From Owenweeksia hongkongensis DSM 17368 (lineage in GTDB: Bacteria; Bacteroidota; Bacteroidia; Flavobacteriales; Schleiferiaceae), in contig NC_016599.1 in assembly GCF_000236705.1 (NCBI RefSeq), forward strand, positions 1,116,001-1,180,000: 64,000 bases of DNA. Reading direction: 5' to 3'. The first letter of the stretch is position 1. Each line of letters starts with the position of its first letter. This document shows positions 1 to 8,650 of the stretch, one piece after another. The position numbers and the translations under genes are program-made. The notes beneath the pieces were generated by a model. It worked only from the letters and a program-made list of their open reading frames with translations, was not told the origin of the DNA and made no database searches.

Positions 1-1
1 T

Positions 2-1117
2 TCACAAGACGGTTATATTGTAACCAACAATCACGTGATTGACAATGCCAAGACCATTGAAGTAAGCCTGAATAATGAGGAGCAGTACACTGCCAAAGTG
101 GTAGGTACTGACCCAACAACTGACATAGCTTTACTAAAAATAGATGCAGATGTGGATTTACCCTTTCTTACTTTCAGCAACTCTGATGAAATCCGCTTAG
201 GCGAATGGGTTCTTGCTGTTGGTAATCCTTTTAACCTTACCAGCACGGTAACCGCTGGTATTGTGAGTGCAAAAAGCCGTAGCATTGGTATTATAAATGA
301 ACGTACCGCCATCGAGTCTTTTATTCAAACAGATGCAGTGGTAAACCCTGGAAACAGTGGTGGGGCTTTGGTAAACACTCAGGGAAACCTTGTTGGAATC
401 AACAGTGCCATTTCTACACACACAGGTTCATTTGAAGGATATTCATTTGCAGTGCCTTCTAATATTGTACAAAAAGTAGTGAAGGACATTTTGGAATACG
501 GAACTGTGCAGCGTGCTTTTATTGGTGTCAATATTTCAGATATCACACCTCGCCTTAATGAAGAGCTAAAACTTGATTTGAAAAACGGAGTTTATGTAGC
601 CGGGGTTTCTGAAAAAGGAGCGGCATACGAAGCAGGGATCGAATCAGGTGATGTAATTGTAGCTATCGATAGCCGTAAAGTAAATAAGAGCAGTGAACTT
701 CAAGAATTGATAGGCCGCAAGAGACCAGGTGATAAAGTGATTGTTACCGTAAACCGCGATGGCTCTGAAAAGAAGTTTGACGTGGAGTTGAGAAATATGA
801 ACGGGACCACCAACATCGTTCGTAAAGATGATACCAAGTTCAGCAATATGCTGGGTGCTAATTTTTCACCACTATCCTCTTCTGAAATGTCAAAATACGG
901 GGTACACTTTGGCGTAAAGGTGAAAAGCTTGAGCAAAGGAATTTTGCAACAGCAAGGTATTCCCGAAGGCTTTGTAATTACCCACATCAACCGTAAGCAA
1001 ATCGAAAACGAAGATGATATTAACACTGCCGTAAAAGGATTGAGTAAAGACGATCCTGTAGTAATTCAAGGATTTACCAGAGAAGGCCGAGTTAAGTATT
1101 ATGCTTTTGGATACTAA
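2..1117 (+). CDS. HtrA/DegQ-type periplasmic serine protease, 5' end outside the window
   Basis: Trypsin-like serine protease with two PDZ domains, expected in the periplasm for quality control of misfolded envelope proteins. The frame is already open at base 2, reading SQDGYIVTNNHV, so the gene starts before the window. The catalytic triad is visible: His in TNNHV, Asp in TDIALLKI, Ser in GNSGGAL. The first PDZ follows around RAFIGVNISD. A second, more divergent PDZ (GVKVKSLSKG to about HINRKQI) ends the protein. A hairpin terminator at 1198-1226 closes the unit, so the next gene is transcribed separately. Which paralogue it is (DegP, DegQ, DegS) cannot be told without the N-terminus. Confidence 0.93.
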   Translation, partial: SQDGYIVTNNHVIDNAKTIEVSLNNEEQYTAKVVGTDPTTDIALLKIDADVDLPFLTFSNSDEIRLGEWVLAVGNPFNLTSTVTAGIVSAKSRSIGIINERTAIESFIQTDAVVNPGNSGGALVNTQGNLVGINSAISTHTGSFEGYSFAVPSNIVQKVVKDILEYGTVQRAFIGVNISDITPRLNEELKLDLKNGVYVAGVSEKGAAYEAGIESGDVIVAIDSRKVNKSSELQELIGRKRPGDKVIVTVNRDGSEKKFDVELRNMNGTTNIVRKDDTKFSNMLGANFSPLSSSEMSKYGVHFGVKVKSLSKGILQQQGIPEGFVITHINRKQIENEDDINTAVKGLSKDDPVVIQGFTREGRVKYYAFGY

Positions 1118-1119
1118 CA

Positions 1120-1173
1120 AGTCCACAGCTTTCAGTCCGCAGACCATAGATTGAAAACCTTCATCTGTGGACT
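1120..1173. repeat. inverted repeat downstream of the HtrA gene
   Basis: AGTCCACAG at 1120-1128 and its exact complement CTGTGGACT at 1165-1173 flank a 36-base loop that itself contains TTTCA and TGAAA. It sits just behind the stop codon, so it may protect the mRNA end or be a dispersed palindromic repeat. No function is shown. Confidence 0.4.
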
Positions 1174-1197
1174 GTTCGCTATTGACTGTTGACTCAT

Positions 1198-1226
1198 AAA
1201 AAAGCCTCGCTATGAGGCTTTTTTTA
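1198..1226 (+). terminator. Rho-independent terminator of the HtrA gene
   Basis: Perfect 11-bp stem AAAAAAGCCTC / GAGGCTTTTTT around the loop GCTAT, running into a T tract. It lies inside the longest possible upstream extension of the GAPDH frame, which argues for the GAPDH start at 1305. Confidence 0.85.
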
Positions 1227-1240
1227 TTTGACCATCAACA

Positions 1241-1271
1241 TTGTACAACCTTTTTAAAAGGAATATCTTTG
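1241..1271 (+). promoter_or_regulatory. Bacteroidota-type promoter of gap
   Basis: TTG at 1241-1243, 20 bp spacer, then TATCTTTG at 1264-1271, an exact match to the Bacteroidota -7 consensus TAnnTTTG. The start site would be near 1278, giving a leader of about 27 nt before the ATG at 1305. Confidence 0.7.
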
Positions 1272-1304
1272 CCGGAATTTAAAAATTTAACCTCTTCAAA
1301 TATC

Positions 1305-2759
1305 ATGGCTGAAGTATTAGATTATCAAAGCTCGGTTTCTCAGCGTATTGCAAAAGAGAAAGCTGCAGCAGAATTTATCAGCAAAATCAGTGACTTACAC
1401 CTTGACAAAGGGATAGAAACTGTTCTTTTTAGAAATCAATTAATCGATCAGCGCGCTAGTGAAGTATTGAATCTTCACGAATATGCTCGCAAATTTGCCG
1501 GTCAAAACATTACCATCGAAGACACTTTGGGTCTTTTGAGAGAATTGGTAGAGCTTGAAGTTGCTCCTGCACGTATGGACATCGGACGTCTTGCAAGTGA
1601 GTGGATTAAAGAGCAGGCTAACTATGACAGCAAAAAATCTTTCTTGGAAGACAAACTTGCTTCATTCATTGGTCCTGACAATTTAGAGCGCACTACCCCA
1701 AAAGACGTTGTTCTTTATGGATTTGGTCGTATTGGCCGTTTGGTAGCTCGCGAACTTTTGGCCCAAGAAGGTAAAGGTGAGCAGTTGCGTCTTCGCGCTA
1801 TTGTAACCCGTGGCGAAAGTGATCTTACTCTTGAAAAACGTGCTTCTCTTCTTCGCGAGGATTCTGTACACGGACCATTCCCAGGTACTGTAGAAGCCGA
1901 TACCGAAAACAAAACTCTTATCATCAATGGTAGAACTGTGCAAATGATTGCCGCTTCTAACCCTGAAGATATTGACTATACAGCTTATGATATCAATGAT
2001 GCTTTGATTATTGATAACACTGGAGCTTTTAGAGATGATGTAGCTCTTGCTCGTCACCTTAAAGCTAAAGGAGCTGCTAAAGTATTACTTACCGCTCCTG
2101 GTAAAAATGTACCTAACATCGTTCACGGTGTAAACCAAGGACATTTTGACCCTGCAACAGTAGATATTTTCTCTGCTGCATCTTGTACCACAAACGCAAT
2201 CACCCCAGTATTGAAAGTGATTGAAGACAACCTTGGTGTAGTAAAAGGACACATCGAAACTGTACATGCTTACACCAATGACCAAAACTTGGTAGATAAC
2301 ATGCACAGCAAATACCGTAGAGGTAGAGCTGCTGCCCTTAACATGGTTATCACCGAAACTGGTGCTGGAAAAGCTGTGGCGAAGGCACTTCCTGAGTTGG
2401 AAGGAAAGCTTACTTCAAACGCTATCCGTGTGCCAGTTCCAAATGGCTCATTGGCTATTCTAAACCTGGAAGTAGGTAAAGAAACTAGCGTAGAAGCTGT
2501 AAACGAAATCATGCGCAATGCCGCCCTTACCGGTAATTTGGTAGAGCAAATTCGTTTTTCTTTGAGCAACGAACTGGTATCTTCTGATATCGTTGGTAAC
2601 TCTTGCCCATCAGTATTTGATAGCAAAGCAACCATCGTATCTCCTGACGGAAAAAGCCTTGTATTGTACGTATGGTACGATAATGAATATGGTTACACTC
2701 GCCAGGTTATCCGCTTGAGCAAATACATCGCTCAGGTAAGACGCAAGCGTTACTATTAG
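1305..2759 (+). CDS. gap: glyceraldehyde-3-phosphate dehydrogenase, long form with N-terminal extension
   Basis: Glycolytic/gluconeogenic enzyme oxidising glyceraldehyde-3-phosphate with NAD(P)+ and phosphate. The 484 residues comprise an N-terminal extension of about 130 residues without recognisable motifs, then the Rossmann fold (LYGFGRIGRLVA) and the catalytic centre SCTTNAITP with the nucleophilic Cys near residue 294. The usual GAPDH length is about 335; the extended form of about 480 residues is typical for Bacteroidota, so this is not a chance fusion. The start at 1305 is chosen because the terminator of the preceding gene (1198-1226) and a promoter (1241-1271) lie upstream of it; an alternative start at 1212 would fall inside that terminator. 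Confidence 0.93.
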   Translation: MAEVLDYQSSVSQRIAKEKAAAEFISKISDLHLDKGIETVLFRNQLIDQRASEVLNLHEYARKFAGQNITIEDTLGLLRELVELEVAPARMDIGRLASEWIKEQANYDSKKSFLEDKLASFIGPDNLERTTPKDVVLYGFGRIGRLVARELLAQEGKGEQLRLRAIVTRGESDLTLEKRASLLREDSVHGPFPGTVEADTENKTLIINGRTVQMIAASNPEDIDYTAYDINDALIIDNTGAFRDDVALARHLKAKGAAKVLLTAPGKNVPNIVHGVNQGHFDPATVDIFSAASCTTNAITPVLKVIEDNLGVVKGHIETVHAYTNDQNLVDNMHSKYRRGRAAALNMVITETGAGKAVAKALPELEGKLTSNAIRVPVPNGSLAILNLEVGKETSVEAVNEIMRNAALTGNLVEQIRFSLSNELVSSDIVGNSCPSVFDSKATIVSPDGKSLVLYVWYDNEYGYTRQVIRLSKYIAQVRRKRYY

Positions 2760-2786
2760 TAGATAATTGCTTTTAAATATATAATG

Positions 2787-2814
2787 AAAGGCTGCCCATT
2801 GGGTGGCCTTTTCT
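2787..2814 (+). terminator. terminator of gap
   Basis: AAAGGC-TG-CCC / GGG-TG-GCCTTT form an 11-bp stem (two G-T pairs in the middle) with loop ATT, followed by TTCTTTT. Confidence 0.75.
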
Positions 2815-2845
2815 TTTGGTACTAATTCGCTACTGTTTCAAAACA

Positions 2846-2881
2846 AAAAACCCTGATCAACAGTTGCCAATCAGGGTTTTT
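2846..2881 (-). terminator. terminator of gcvT (minus strand), probably bidirectional
   Basis: Perfect 12-bp stem AAAAACCCTGAT / ATCAGGGTTTTT with a 12-base loop. It lies 23 bp beyond the gcvT stop codon and, having A and T tracts on both sides, can act in both directions. Confidence 0.8.
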
Positions 2882-2903
2882 CAATATTTATAAGAAATAA
2901 GAC

Positions 2904-3983
2904 TTACTTCACGAACGGCATTTTCACCACTTTGGCTTTTACCATTTTGTTTCTAATGTCAATATAAATTTCGGTATCAGCAGCCTTGTAAGCTGTATCA
3001 ACATATCCAATACCAATGGCCTGACCCAATGATGGAGCCTGTGTACCAGAAGTTACTCTACCAATCACTTCTCCGCCTTCATTTTTAATGGCATAATCCT
3101 TCCTTGGGATTCCGCGATCGATCATTTCAAAACCAACCAATCTCTTGGAGGCGCCTTCTTCTTTTTGTTTTTTGAAACCTTCACTACCAATAAAGTCTTT
3201 GGTAAACTTGGTAATCCAGCCTAGCCCAGCCTCAATTGGAGAAGTAGTGTCATCAATATCGTTTCCGTAAAGGCAAAACCCTTTTTCTAAACGTAAAGTA
3301 TCACGGGCCGCAAGACCAATTGGCTTAATGTCATGCTCAGCTCCAGCTTCCATGATCTTATCCCAAACTTTTTTAGCATCCTTATTTTTTACATAGATCT
3401 CAAAACCTCCAGAACCTGTATATCCAGTTGCAGAAACAAATACATTATCCACACCAGCAAAAGTTCCTCTATCAAAAGTGTAGTACACCATTTCCTCAAG
3501 GTTGATTTCTGTAAGGCTTTGTAGAGCTTTTACCGCTTCTGGCCCTTGTACAGCAAAAAGACTGTAATCATCAGATTCATCGACCATAAGGGCACCAGTA
3601 TCATTATGGCTACTTAGCCAGTTCCAGTCTTTCTCTATGTTAGAAGCATTTACCACCAACATATATTCTTTTTCAGAAATACGATATACCAAAAGGTCAT
3701 CCACAATACCACCTTTATCATTTGGCATACAGCTGTATTGCACTTTTCCATCAGTAAGCTTACTTACATCATTGGTGGTTACTTTTTGCAAAAAATCAAG
3801 GGCTCCATCGCCACTTACAAAAAATTCTCCCATGTGACTCACGTCAAAAATGCCGACTTTACTGCGAACATGTAAGTGTTCCACATTCAGTCCTTCATAT
3901 TGAAGAGGCATGTTGTAACCAGCAAAAGGCACCATCTTAGCACCAAGCTCAATATGTAGATCGTTTAACTCTATGTTTTTCAT
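2904..3983 (-). CDS. gcvT: aminomethyltransferase, T-protein of the glycine cleavage system
   Basis: GcvT takes the aminomethyl group from the lipoylated H-protein, releases ammonia and makes methylene-tetrahydrofolate. The 359 residues show the family layout: N-terminal folate-binding region (VPFAGYNMPLQY, VGIFDVSHMGEF), the central ATGYTGSGGFEIY, and ARDTLRLEKGFCLYGND near the active site, then the C-terminal barrel with VGRVTSGTQAPSLG. The ATG at 3983 is preferred; an in-frame TTG lies three codons upstream. The gene stands alone: gcvH and gcvP are not next to it. Lipoate genes lipA and lplA elsewhere in the window supply the cofactor of its partner. Confidence 0.96.
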   Translation of the reverse strand: MKNIELNDLHIELGAKMVPFAGYNMPLQYEGLNVEHLHVRSKVGIFDVSHMGEFFVSGDGALDFLQKVTTNDVSKLTDGKVQYSCMPNDKGGIVDDLLVYRISEKEYMLVVNASNIEKDWNWLSSHNDTGALMVDESDDYSLFAVQGPEAVKALQSLTEINLEEMVYYTFDRGTFAGVDNVFVSATGYTGSGGFEIYVKNKDAKKVWDKIMEAGAEHDIKPIGLAARDTLRLEKGFCLYGNDIDDTTSPIEAGLGWITKFTKDFIGSEGFKKQKEEGASKRLVGFEMIDRGIPRKDYAIKNEGGEVIGRVTSGTQAPSLGQAIGIGYVDTAYKAADTEIYIDIRNKMVKAKVVKMPFVK

Positions 3984-4023
3984 CAAATCCAAATTATCAA
4001 TTTAATAATACTCTCGTTTAATA

Positions 4024-4422
4024 TCAACGCTTTATCAAGCGCTCTAAATACTCTTCAGTAATGGGTTTTACAATGTAATCCTCCACATATGCATACTTCA
4101 TCGACCTATTATGATCTCGTTCATCAGTAGATGAGCTTACCAGGTAAATCTTTATTTCTTTGATTAAGCTATTCCTCAAATCCTCATACTCATCCAAAAA
4201 ATCCCAACCATCCATTACCGGCATATTTACATCCAGAAACATTACATCTGGTAAATTATCAGCTTGGTTAGAATTATTCTTTAAATATTCCAGAGCCATT
4301 TCACCATCACCAAAGCTTACTACCTTGATTGGCAAATTTAACATCTGAATGTACTTTTCGGTTGTGAATCGATACACATTATCGTCATCAATCACGCAAA
4401 CCATCCCCACTTTTTCGCCCAT
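4024..4422 (-). CDS. single-domain response regulator (receiver only)
   Basis: CheY-like receiver of 132 residues with no output domain. Visible are the acidic pocket IDDD (residues 11-14), the phospho-acceptor Asp64 in MFLDVNMPVMDG, a Ser in the switch position (LVSSS) and the conserved Lys-Pro in IVKPIT. It begins three bases after the stop of the kinase-like gene 4426-5865 and is therefore almost surely co-transcribed with it. Without an output domain it should act by protein contact or as a phosphate carrier. The partner kinase appears to lack ATP-binding motifs, so the phosphate source is unclear. Confidence 0.9.
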   Translation of the reverse strand: MGEKVGMVCVIDDDNVYRFTTEKYIQMLNLPIKVVSFGDGEMALEYLKNNSNQADNLPDVMFLDVNMPVMDGWDFLDEYEDLRNSLIKEIKIYLVSSSTDERDHNRSMKYAYVEDYIVKPITEEYLERLIKR

Positions 4423-4425
4423 CTG

Positions 4426-5865
4426 TTAAAATATGATTTGAATTAGATCACCTTCAAATTTCAATTTCCCTCCCAAAGCTTCTATTTGCTCTTTAGCCTC
4501 ACAAATTCCTTCAGACTTTTTGTTTAACACATCTTTTAGGCCCTGAGTTTCTTCGCACAATGGCTGTAAAACCTTTGCCTTGATACTTAGCCCTACAACT
4601 TCGTTTTTCATAAAAGATCTCAAAAATACCTCTTGAGTATTTGGCTTACAAAGTTTCAATACATTTTTGAGTATTCTCGTAAAAATGATATCAAATTGGT
4701 GTGTTGGATAAACCACCTCTTTGGCACCAACAAAATCACAGCTTATTGTAATTGAATTAGAATCTAACTGGTTATAATTTTGTTTTACAAAATGCTCTAC
4801 TGCACTTTCAAACCTATTTATTCCCCATTGATCCTGACTGTGAGTAAAAGCAAGCATAGAATTCCCTATTTCAGACGCGGTTTTTTGAAGCAATTTTGCC
4901 ACCTCCCCAATTTTGGAAATATAAGCTTCTCGCTCTTCAGGCTCGGTACTTTTTTCTAAAAGTGAGTAAAGAATATTGAGGTTTGCAGTGGGGCCCAACA
5001 AGTTATGTGAAAGCTTCTTGACAAAATGTTCTAGTCTTGCACTTTTAGTTTTAGTTGCTACGAGGTTTTCCTCTAGTATTTTTTCTAGTTCCTTACGCGA
5101 TGTCACATCCCGCATTACCAGCACCGCACCTTCCACCTCATTTTGACCGGTTTTAAGTGGTCGGGCAGAATTTTCAATATGCATTAGTCTGTCTGAATTT
5201 CGAAACTCAACTTGAGTATCATAGCCATCAAGTCTGGCTCCACGCAGGGCTAAACCAAATGGCAGCTCTTCATTCTTCAACTCGGTTTCACCCGCCTTTT
5301 TTACTATCAGGTTTTCACTAATGTCGTTGAGGCGTTTATGTTCTAAAGACATTCCCAGTAACTTTTCTGCAGCTGGGTTTACAAGAAGTATTTCTCCTTT
5401 TAGGTTTGAAACCATTATACCCTCACCAACAGTATTTATTACCGTTTCAAAAAGTCTTTGCTTACTTTCCAGCTCCTCATCCCGAGCGCTAAGCTCTTCC
5501 TTTACTTCTCTAAGAATAGATACGTTTTGAGAAACCACCATGCCTGCCACCACCTCTTTTTCTTTATCAAAAATGGGAATGAAGTGCTGAATAAAAACTC
5601 CTTCCTCTGTGGTTTGCTCTAGCTTTTGGCGTTTTCCCTTTAAGGTTTCCAAATAGTAAGGAGACATCATCATGGTAACTTCCTGGGGCCATACCTCAAA
5701 AAAGTTACAGCCTATCAGGCTTTCTGAAGTTACACCTAGCTTGCTCACCTCCTCACCCTCAGCAAGTAGGTAGTCAAAATCATGATCAAAAATGTATATC
5801 GAGCAATCGGGAATATTTGCCGCCATTTGACGGTAGAGATCAAAAGTAGATTCGAAATGCCCCAT
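4426..5865 (-). CDS. PAS-domain histidine-kinase-like protein with degenerate ATPase domain
   Basis: 479 residues, cytoplasmic, no membrane segment. PAS domain 1 spans about 1-115, a short coiled coil 116-137, PAS 2 about 138-258, then a HisKA-like helix pair with His287 in KKLSHNLLGP. The C-terminal 110 residues align in layout with an HATPase_c domain but the key motifs are eroded: the N-box reads RILKNVLKLC, the G1 aspartate region reads LSIKAKVL, and the G2 glycines read EGICEAKEQIEALGG. Family knowledge says ATP binding needs these residues, so I infer an inactive or unusual kinase, perhaps a sensor scaffold. It lies 2 bp after miaE and 3 bp before the receiver gene. Confidence 0.8.
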   Translation of the reverse strand: MGHFESTFDLYRQMAANIPDCSIYIFDHDFDYLLAEGEEVSKLGVTSESLIGCNFFEVWPQEVTMMMSPYYLETLKGKRQKLEQTTEEGVFIQHFIPIFDKEKEVVAGMVVSQNVSILREVKEELSARDEELESKQRLFETVINTVGEGIMVSNLKGEILLVNPAAEKLLGMSLEHKRLNDISENLIVKKAGETELKNEELPFGLALRGARLDGYDTQVEFRNSDRLMHIENSARPLKTGQNEVEGAVLVMRDVTSRKELEKILEENLVATKTKSARLEHFVKKLSHNLLGPTANLNILYSLLEKSTEPEEREAYISKIGEVAKLLQKTASEIGNSMLAFTHSQDQWGINRFESAVEHFVKQNYNQLDSNSITISCDFVGAKEVVYPTHQFDIIFTRILKNVLKLCKPNTQEVFLRSFMKNEVVGLSIKAKVLQPLCEETQGLKDVLNKKSEGICEAKEQIEALGGKLKFEGDLIQIIF

Positions 5866-5867
5866 TC

Positions 5868-6449
5868 TTACCCGTGAATAAGTTCCTTATCACCAAAGTC
5901 TTTCATTACTTCGGCTTCAAAATCAAGAAGCTTATCCCACTTTTCATCAACCTCTTCCCTGTTTCCATTATCACGCGCAAGCGTAATAAACATAGTATAA
6001 TGATTTGCCTCGCTTTCCATAAGGTTGGCATAAAATTTTGCAAGTTCCTGATCCGAAATATTCTCTGAAAGCACTTTAAAGCGCTCGCAACTACGAGCTT
6101 CTATCAGCGCTGCAATCAGTAACCTATTGATAAGTCTTTCTTGGCGATCACCTGTTTTTGGAAAAAACTGCGAAATCCTTGCTACGTATTCATCTTTACG
6201 TTCTCGTCCTAAAGTAAGACCTCTATCCAAAATTCGCTGATGCACCATTTCAAAATGACTCATTTCCTCGCGAGCCAAAGCCGCCATTTTGGTCACCAAT
6301 TCAGAATTCTCGGGATAAGTAATCAATAAAGAAATAGCGGTGGACGCTGCTTTTTGCTCACAAAAGGCGTGATCTGTTAGAATTTCTTCAAGATTCTTTT
6401 CAGCAATATTTGCCCAGCGTGGGTCGGTAGGTAATTTTAATCTAAGCAT
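5868..6449 (-). CDS. miaE: tRNA-(ms2io6A37) hydroxylase family, MiaE-like diiron enzyme
   Basis: MiaE hydroxylates the isopentenyl side chain of ms2i6A at position 37 of tRNAs reading UNN codons; it uses a diiron centre and oxygen. 193 residues with the ferritin-like ligand pattern: Glu in CEQKAAS, EEMSHFEMVH (E and H), EARSCERF, and ESEANHYTMF. The start overlaps the end of sulP by 13 bp, so translation is probably coupled. Its position between a transporter with stress protein and a two-component pair is unusual for a tRNA modification gene. Oxygen dependence could link it to sensing, but that is inference. Confidence 0.9.
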   Translation of the reverse strand: MLRLKLPTDPRWANIAEKNLEEILTDHAFCEQKAASTAISLLITYPENSELVTKMAALAREEMSHFEMVHQRILDRGLTLGRERKDEYVARISQFFPKTGDRQERLINRLLIAALIEARSCERFKVLSENISDQELAKFYANLMESEANHYTMFITLARDNGNREEVDEKWDKLLDFEAEVMKDFGDKELIHG

Positions 6450-8650
6450 TCATCGTACAATTTAGAATTGAGAATAGAGGATAATCGGCTGGCAAAACTA
6501 ACTAATTGTTTAATCTCGCTAAGTATGCTCAACCTTTCCTTTTCAAAGATGAGTAAAGCCTTTCCGTTTGATTCAATATGATAGGTTTTGTTGGCTTGCA
6601 AAAAGTCAATCATTTCATCATCCAAAAAGCGAATTACTGCTTTTCGATCCTTTCCTTTTACATTAAAGGTTTTGGAAAAATCAGGATGCATAGCAAAATT
6701 AATATCATCAAACCCAGCAAGGTGCGCCACCTTATCCAAAAGGTTCTCTTTATCCATTACAAAACTTGGAATTTCCACATTCAGCGTAAGCATTACCATG
6801 GTAGAGTGAATAGACTCCCTAGCAATAAATTCACCTTCATGGTAATCTAAATCTGCCATCAAAATATCTATATCCCCCACTTTACCCTGAACTTGATTTC
6901 TTCCTGTATCAATCACTCGAGTTTCAAAATATTTAAAGCTTTCAAACTCTATAGTGTTTTGAAACTTCTGGGAAGCATACCGCCAGTCAAGCTTTTTCGA
7001 AAACAACCTTAAAGCCTTTTGCCTGTGTGAAAGTTGAAGCTGGGAATCCTTTTTGTTTCTTCTTCCAGTAAGCCTTGGCGCCAATGGATGCTTTGTGGTG
7101 GTTCCCATATCGTCCAAACCTATTATCTCCAAATCACCACCTGCGTTTTTAAAATTTTGCTGATAACCCTGCAATTGCTCCATTACAGAGTAATCTACAA
7201 ACTTGGCCAAGCTAAAATCAAGAATCACCTTGCTTGAAAATGGAATGGAATCCAACTTCTTTTTAACTCCTAAGAAATTCAAAAAATTACTGAATGCCTT
7301 TACGCTAAGTAAATACTGGCCGTCAGTTTCACGGTATAATAATGTGTTGGGTCTAAAAGTATATCTCAATAAAACCTGCGCTCTATCAATGGCCCATATT
7401 TGAAAAATAATGGTAGCCAAAATGCCTGCTACAATACCTGAGATAAGATTTGTAAAGATGGTAGTAATCAGGGTGATTAAAAATATGGCCAGTTGTATCC
7501 AACCCACTTTGAGTATTCTTCTAAAAACTGCAGGTGAGGCCAATTTATACCCGGTGTAAACCAAAATGGATGCAAGAGCCGGTAGAGAAATATGCTGCAA
7601 ACCTTGGGTAAACACCAGCAAAAAAACCAGTAAAAATGCACCGTGAAAAAAATTGCTCCATCGTGTTGTAGCTCCATTATTCACATTAACCGAACTTCTT
7701 GCAATAACGCTTACTACATTCAGTCCCCCCAAGGCTCCAGAAGCCATGGTGGCAATACCTAAAGCTCTCAGGTCTTTATTAGCATTTGATCTCCTATGTT
7801 TTGGGTCTAATTTGTCCACAGCTTTTATGCTTAATAAAGACTCCATGCTCGAAATCAGTGTGAGTGTAAATACGGCTACCCAAAAGTCAAAATGACCAAC
7901 TTTCCCAAAGTTTGGAAAGCTAAGGTCATCCCAAAAGTTCTCAGGAATATTTATCAAATACTCACTGGGTAGAGGCTGAAGAATATGCGGATACTTTTGC
8001 GAAAAATATGTAACCCCTATTGCAATGAGTACAATCCACATAGGAGCAGGGATAAGATGTAAAAAACGATTTCTGACAACCGAGTAAAGAATCATTATCA
8101 CCAGAGATAAGGCTCCGATTGCATACGCAAGCATGGGCAATTCTCCCCTGAAAAGGGAAGACAAGGTAGCAGGCAAAGTTGCAAACAGGGCTGCTGTACC
8201 CGATGCTTCTGGGGATACCTCTCCCAGCATTACATGAATTTGCTTTGCCATAATAATAAGGCCAATGGCAGCCAGCATTCCCTGAACTGCGGCTGTTGGG
8301 AAAAAGTCACTTAAAGCTCCAAAACGTAATAGACCAAAGAGATACATAACCACCCCGGAGCAAATTACTGCGGCTAAAGTGTAGAGGTAACCTTCGGCCA
8401 TGTTACCTGCGCCCAATATGGTAACAGCGCTCAATGTGGCCACAACCAAGCCGTTTCCCGGACCAGTGATGGTGATGTGCGAACCTCCAAGAACTGATAC
8501 CAAAATTCCTCCAACCACCGCAGTAATAATTCCGGCTATAGGAGGTACTCCAGAAGCTAATGCCAAACCTAAGGACAGAGGTAAGGCGATAAGTGATACT
8601 ACAAATCCTGGAAATATATTTTCCCTTATGTTTTTAAATATTTGCTGCAA
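6437..8650 (-). CDS. SulP family anion transporter with STAS domain and extra C-terminal domain
   Basis: Inner-membrane transporter of the SLC26/SulP family, which moves sulfate, bicarbonate or other anions. Residues 1 to about 425 hold ten or more hydrophobic segments, with the SulP start FPGFVVSLIALPLSLGLALA and GPGNGLVVATL. A STAS domain follows, about 430-545. About 190 further residues, from roughly 550 to 737, are not part of the standard SulP-STAS layout (typical length 500-600); they contain HSTMVMLTLNVEIPSFVMDK and DFSKTFNVKG and look like a soluble domain I do not recognise. The gene is contiguous with usp upstream (no gap) and overlaps miaE downstream. The substrate cannot be told; bicarbonate is common for Bacteroidota members. 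Confidence 0.88.
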   Translation of the reverse strand: MQQIFKNIRENIFPGFVVSLIALPLSLGLALASGVPPIAGIITAVVGGILVSVLGGSHITITGPGNGLVVATLSAVTILGAGNMAEGYLYTLAAVICSGVVMYLFGLLRFGALSDFFPTAAVQGMLAAIGLIIMAKQIHVMLGEVSPEASGTAALFATLPATLSSLFRGELPMLAYAIGALSLVIMILYSVVRNRFLHLIPAPMWIVLIAIGVTYFSQKYPHILQPLPSEYLINIPENFWDDLSFPNFGKVGHFDFWVAVFTLTLISSMESLLSIKAVDKLDPKHRRSNANKDLRALGIATMASGALGGLNVVSVIARSSVNVNNGATTRWSNFFHGAFLLVFLLVFTQGLQHISLPALASILVYTGYKLASPAVFRRILKVGWIQLAIFLITLITTIFTNLISGIVAGILATIIFQIWAIDRAQVLLRYTFRPNTLLYRETDGQYLLSVKAFSNFLNFLGVKKKLDSIPFSSKVILDFSLAKFVDYSVMEQLQGYQQNFKNAGGDLEIIGLDDMGTTTKHPLAPRLTGRRNKKDSQLQLSHRQKALRLFSKKLDWRYASQKFQNTIEFESFKYFETRVIDTGRNQVQGKVGDIDILMADLDYHEGEFIARESIHSTMVMLTLNVEIPSFVMDKENLLDKVAHLAGFDDINFAMHPDFSKTFNVKGKDRKAVIRFLDDEMIDFLQANKTYHIESNGKALLIFEKERLSILSEIKQLVSFASRLSSILNSKLYDECLD

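Noticed and set aside
1212-1304. Upstream extension of the GAPDH frame
   Set aside because: It overlaps the terminator of the previous gene and the promoter; no family match.
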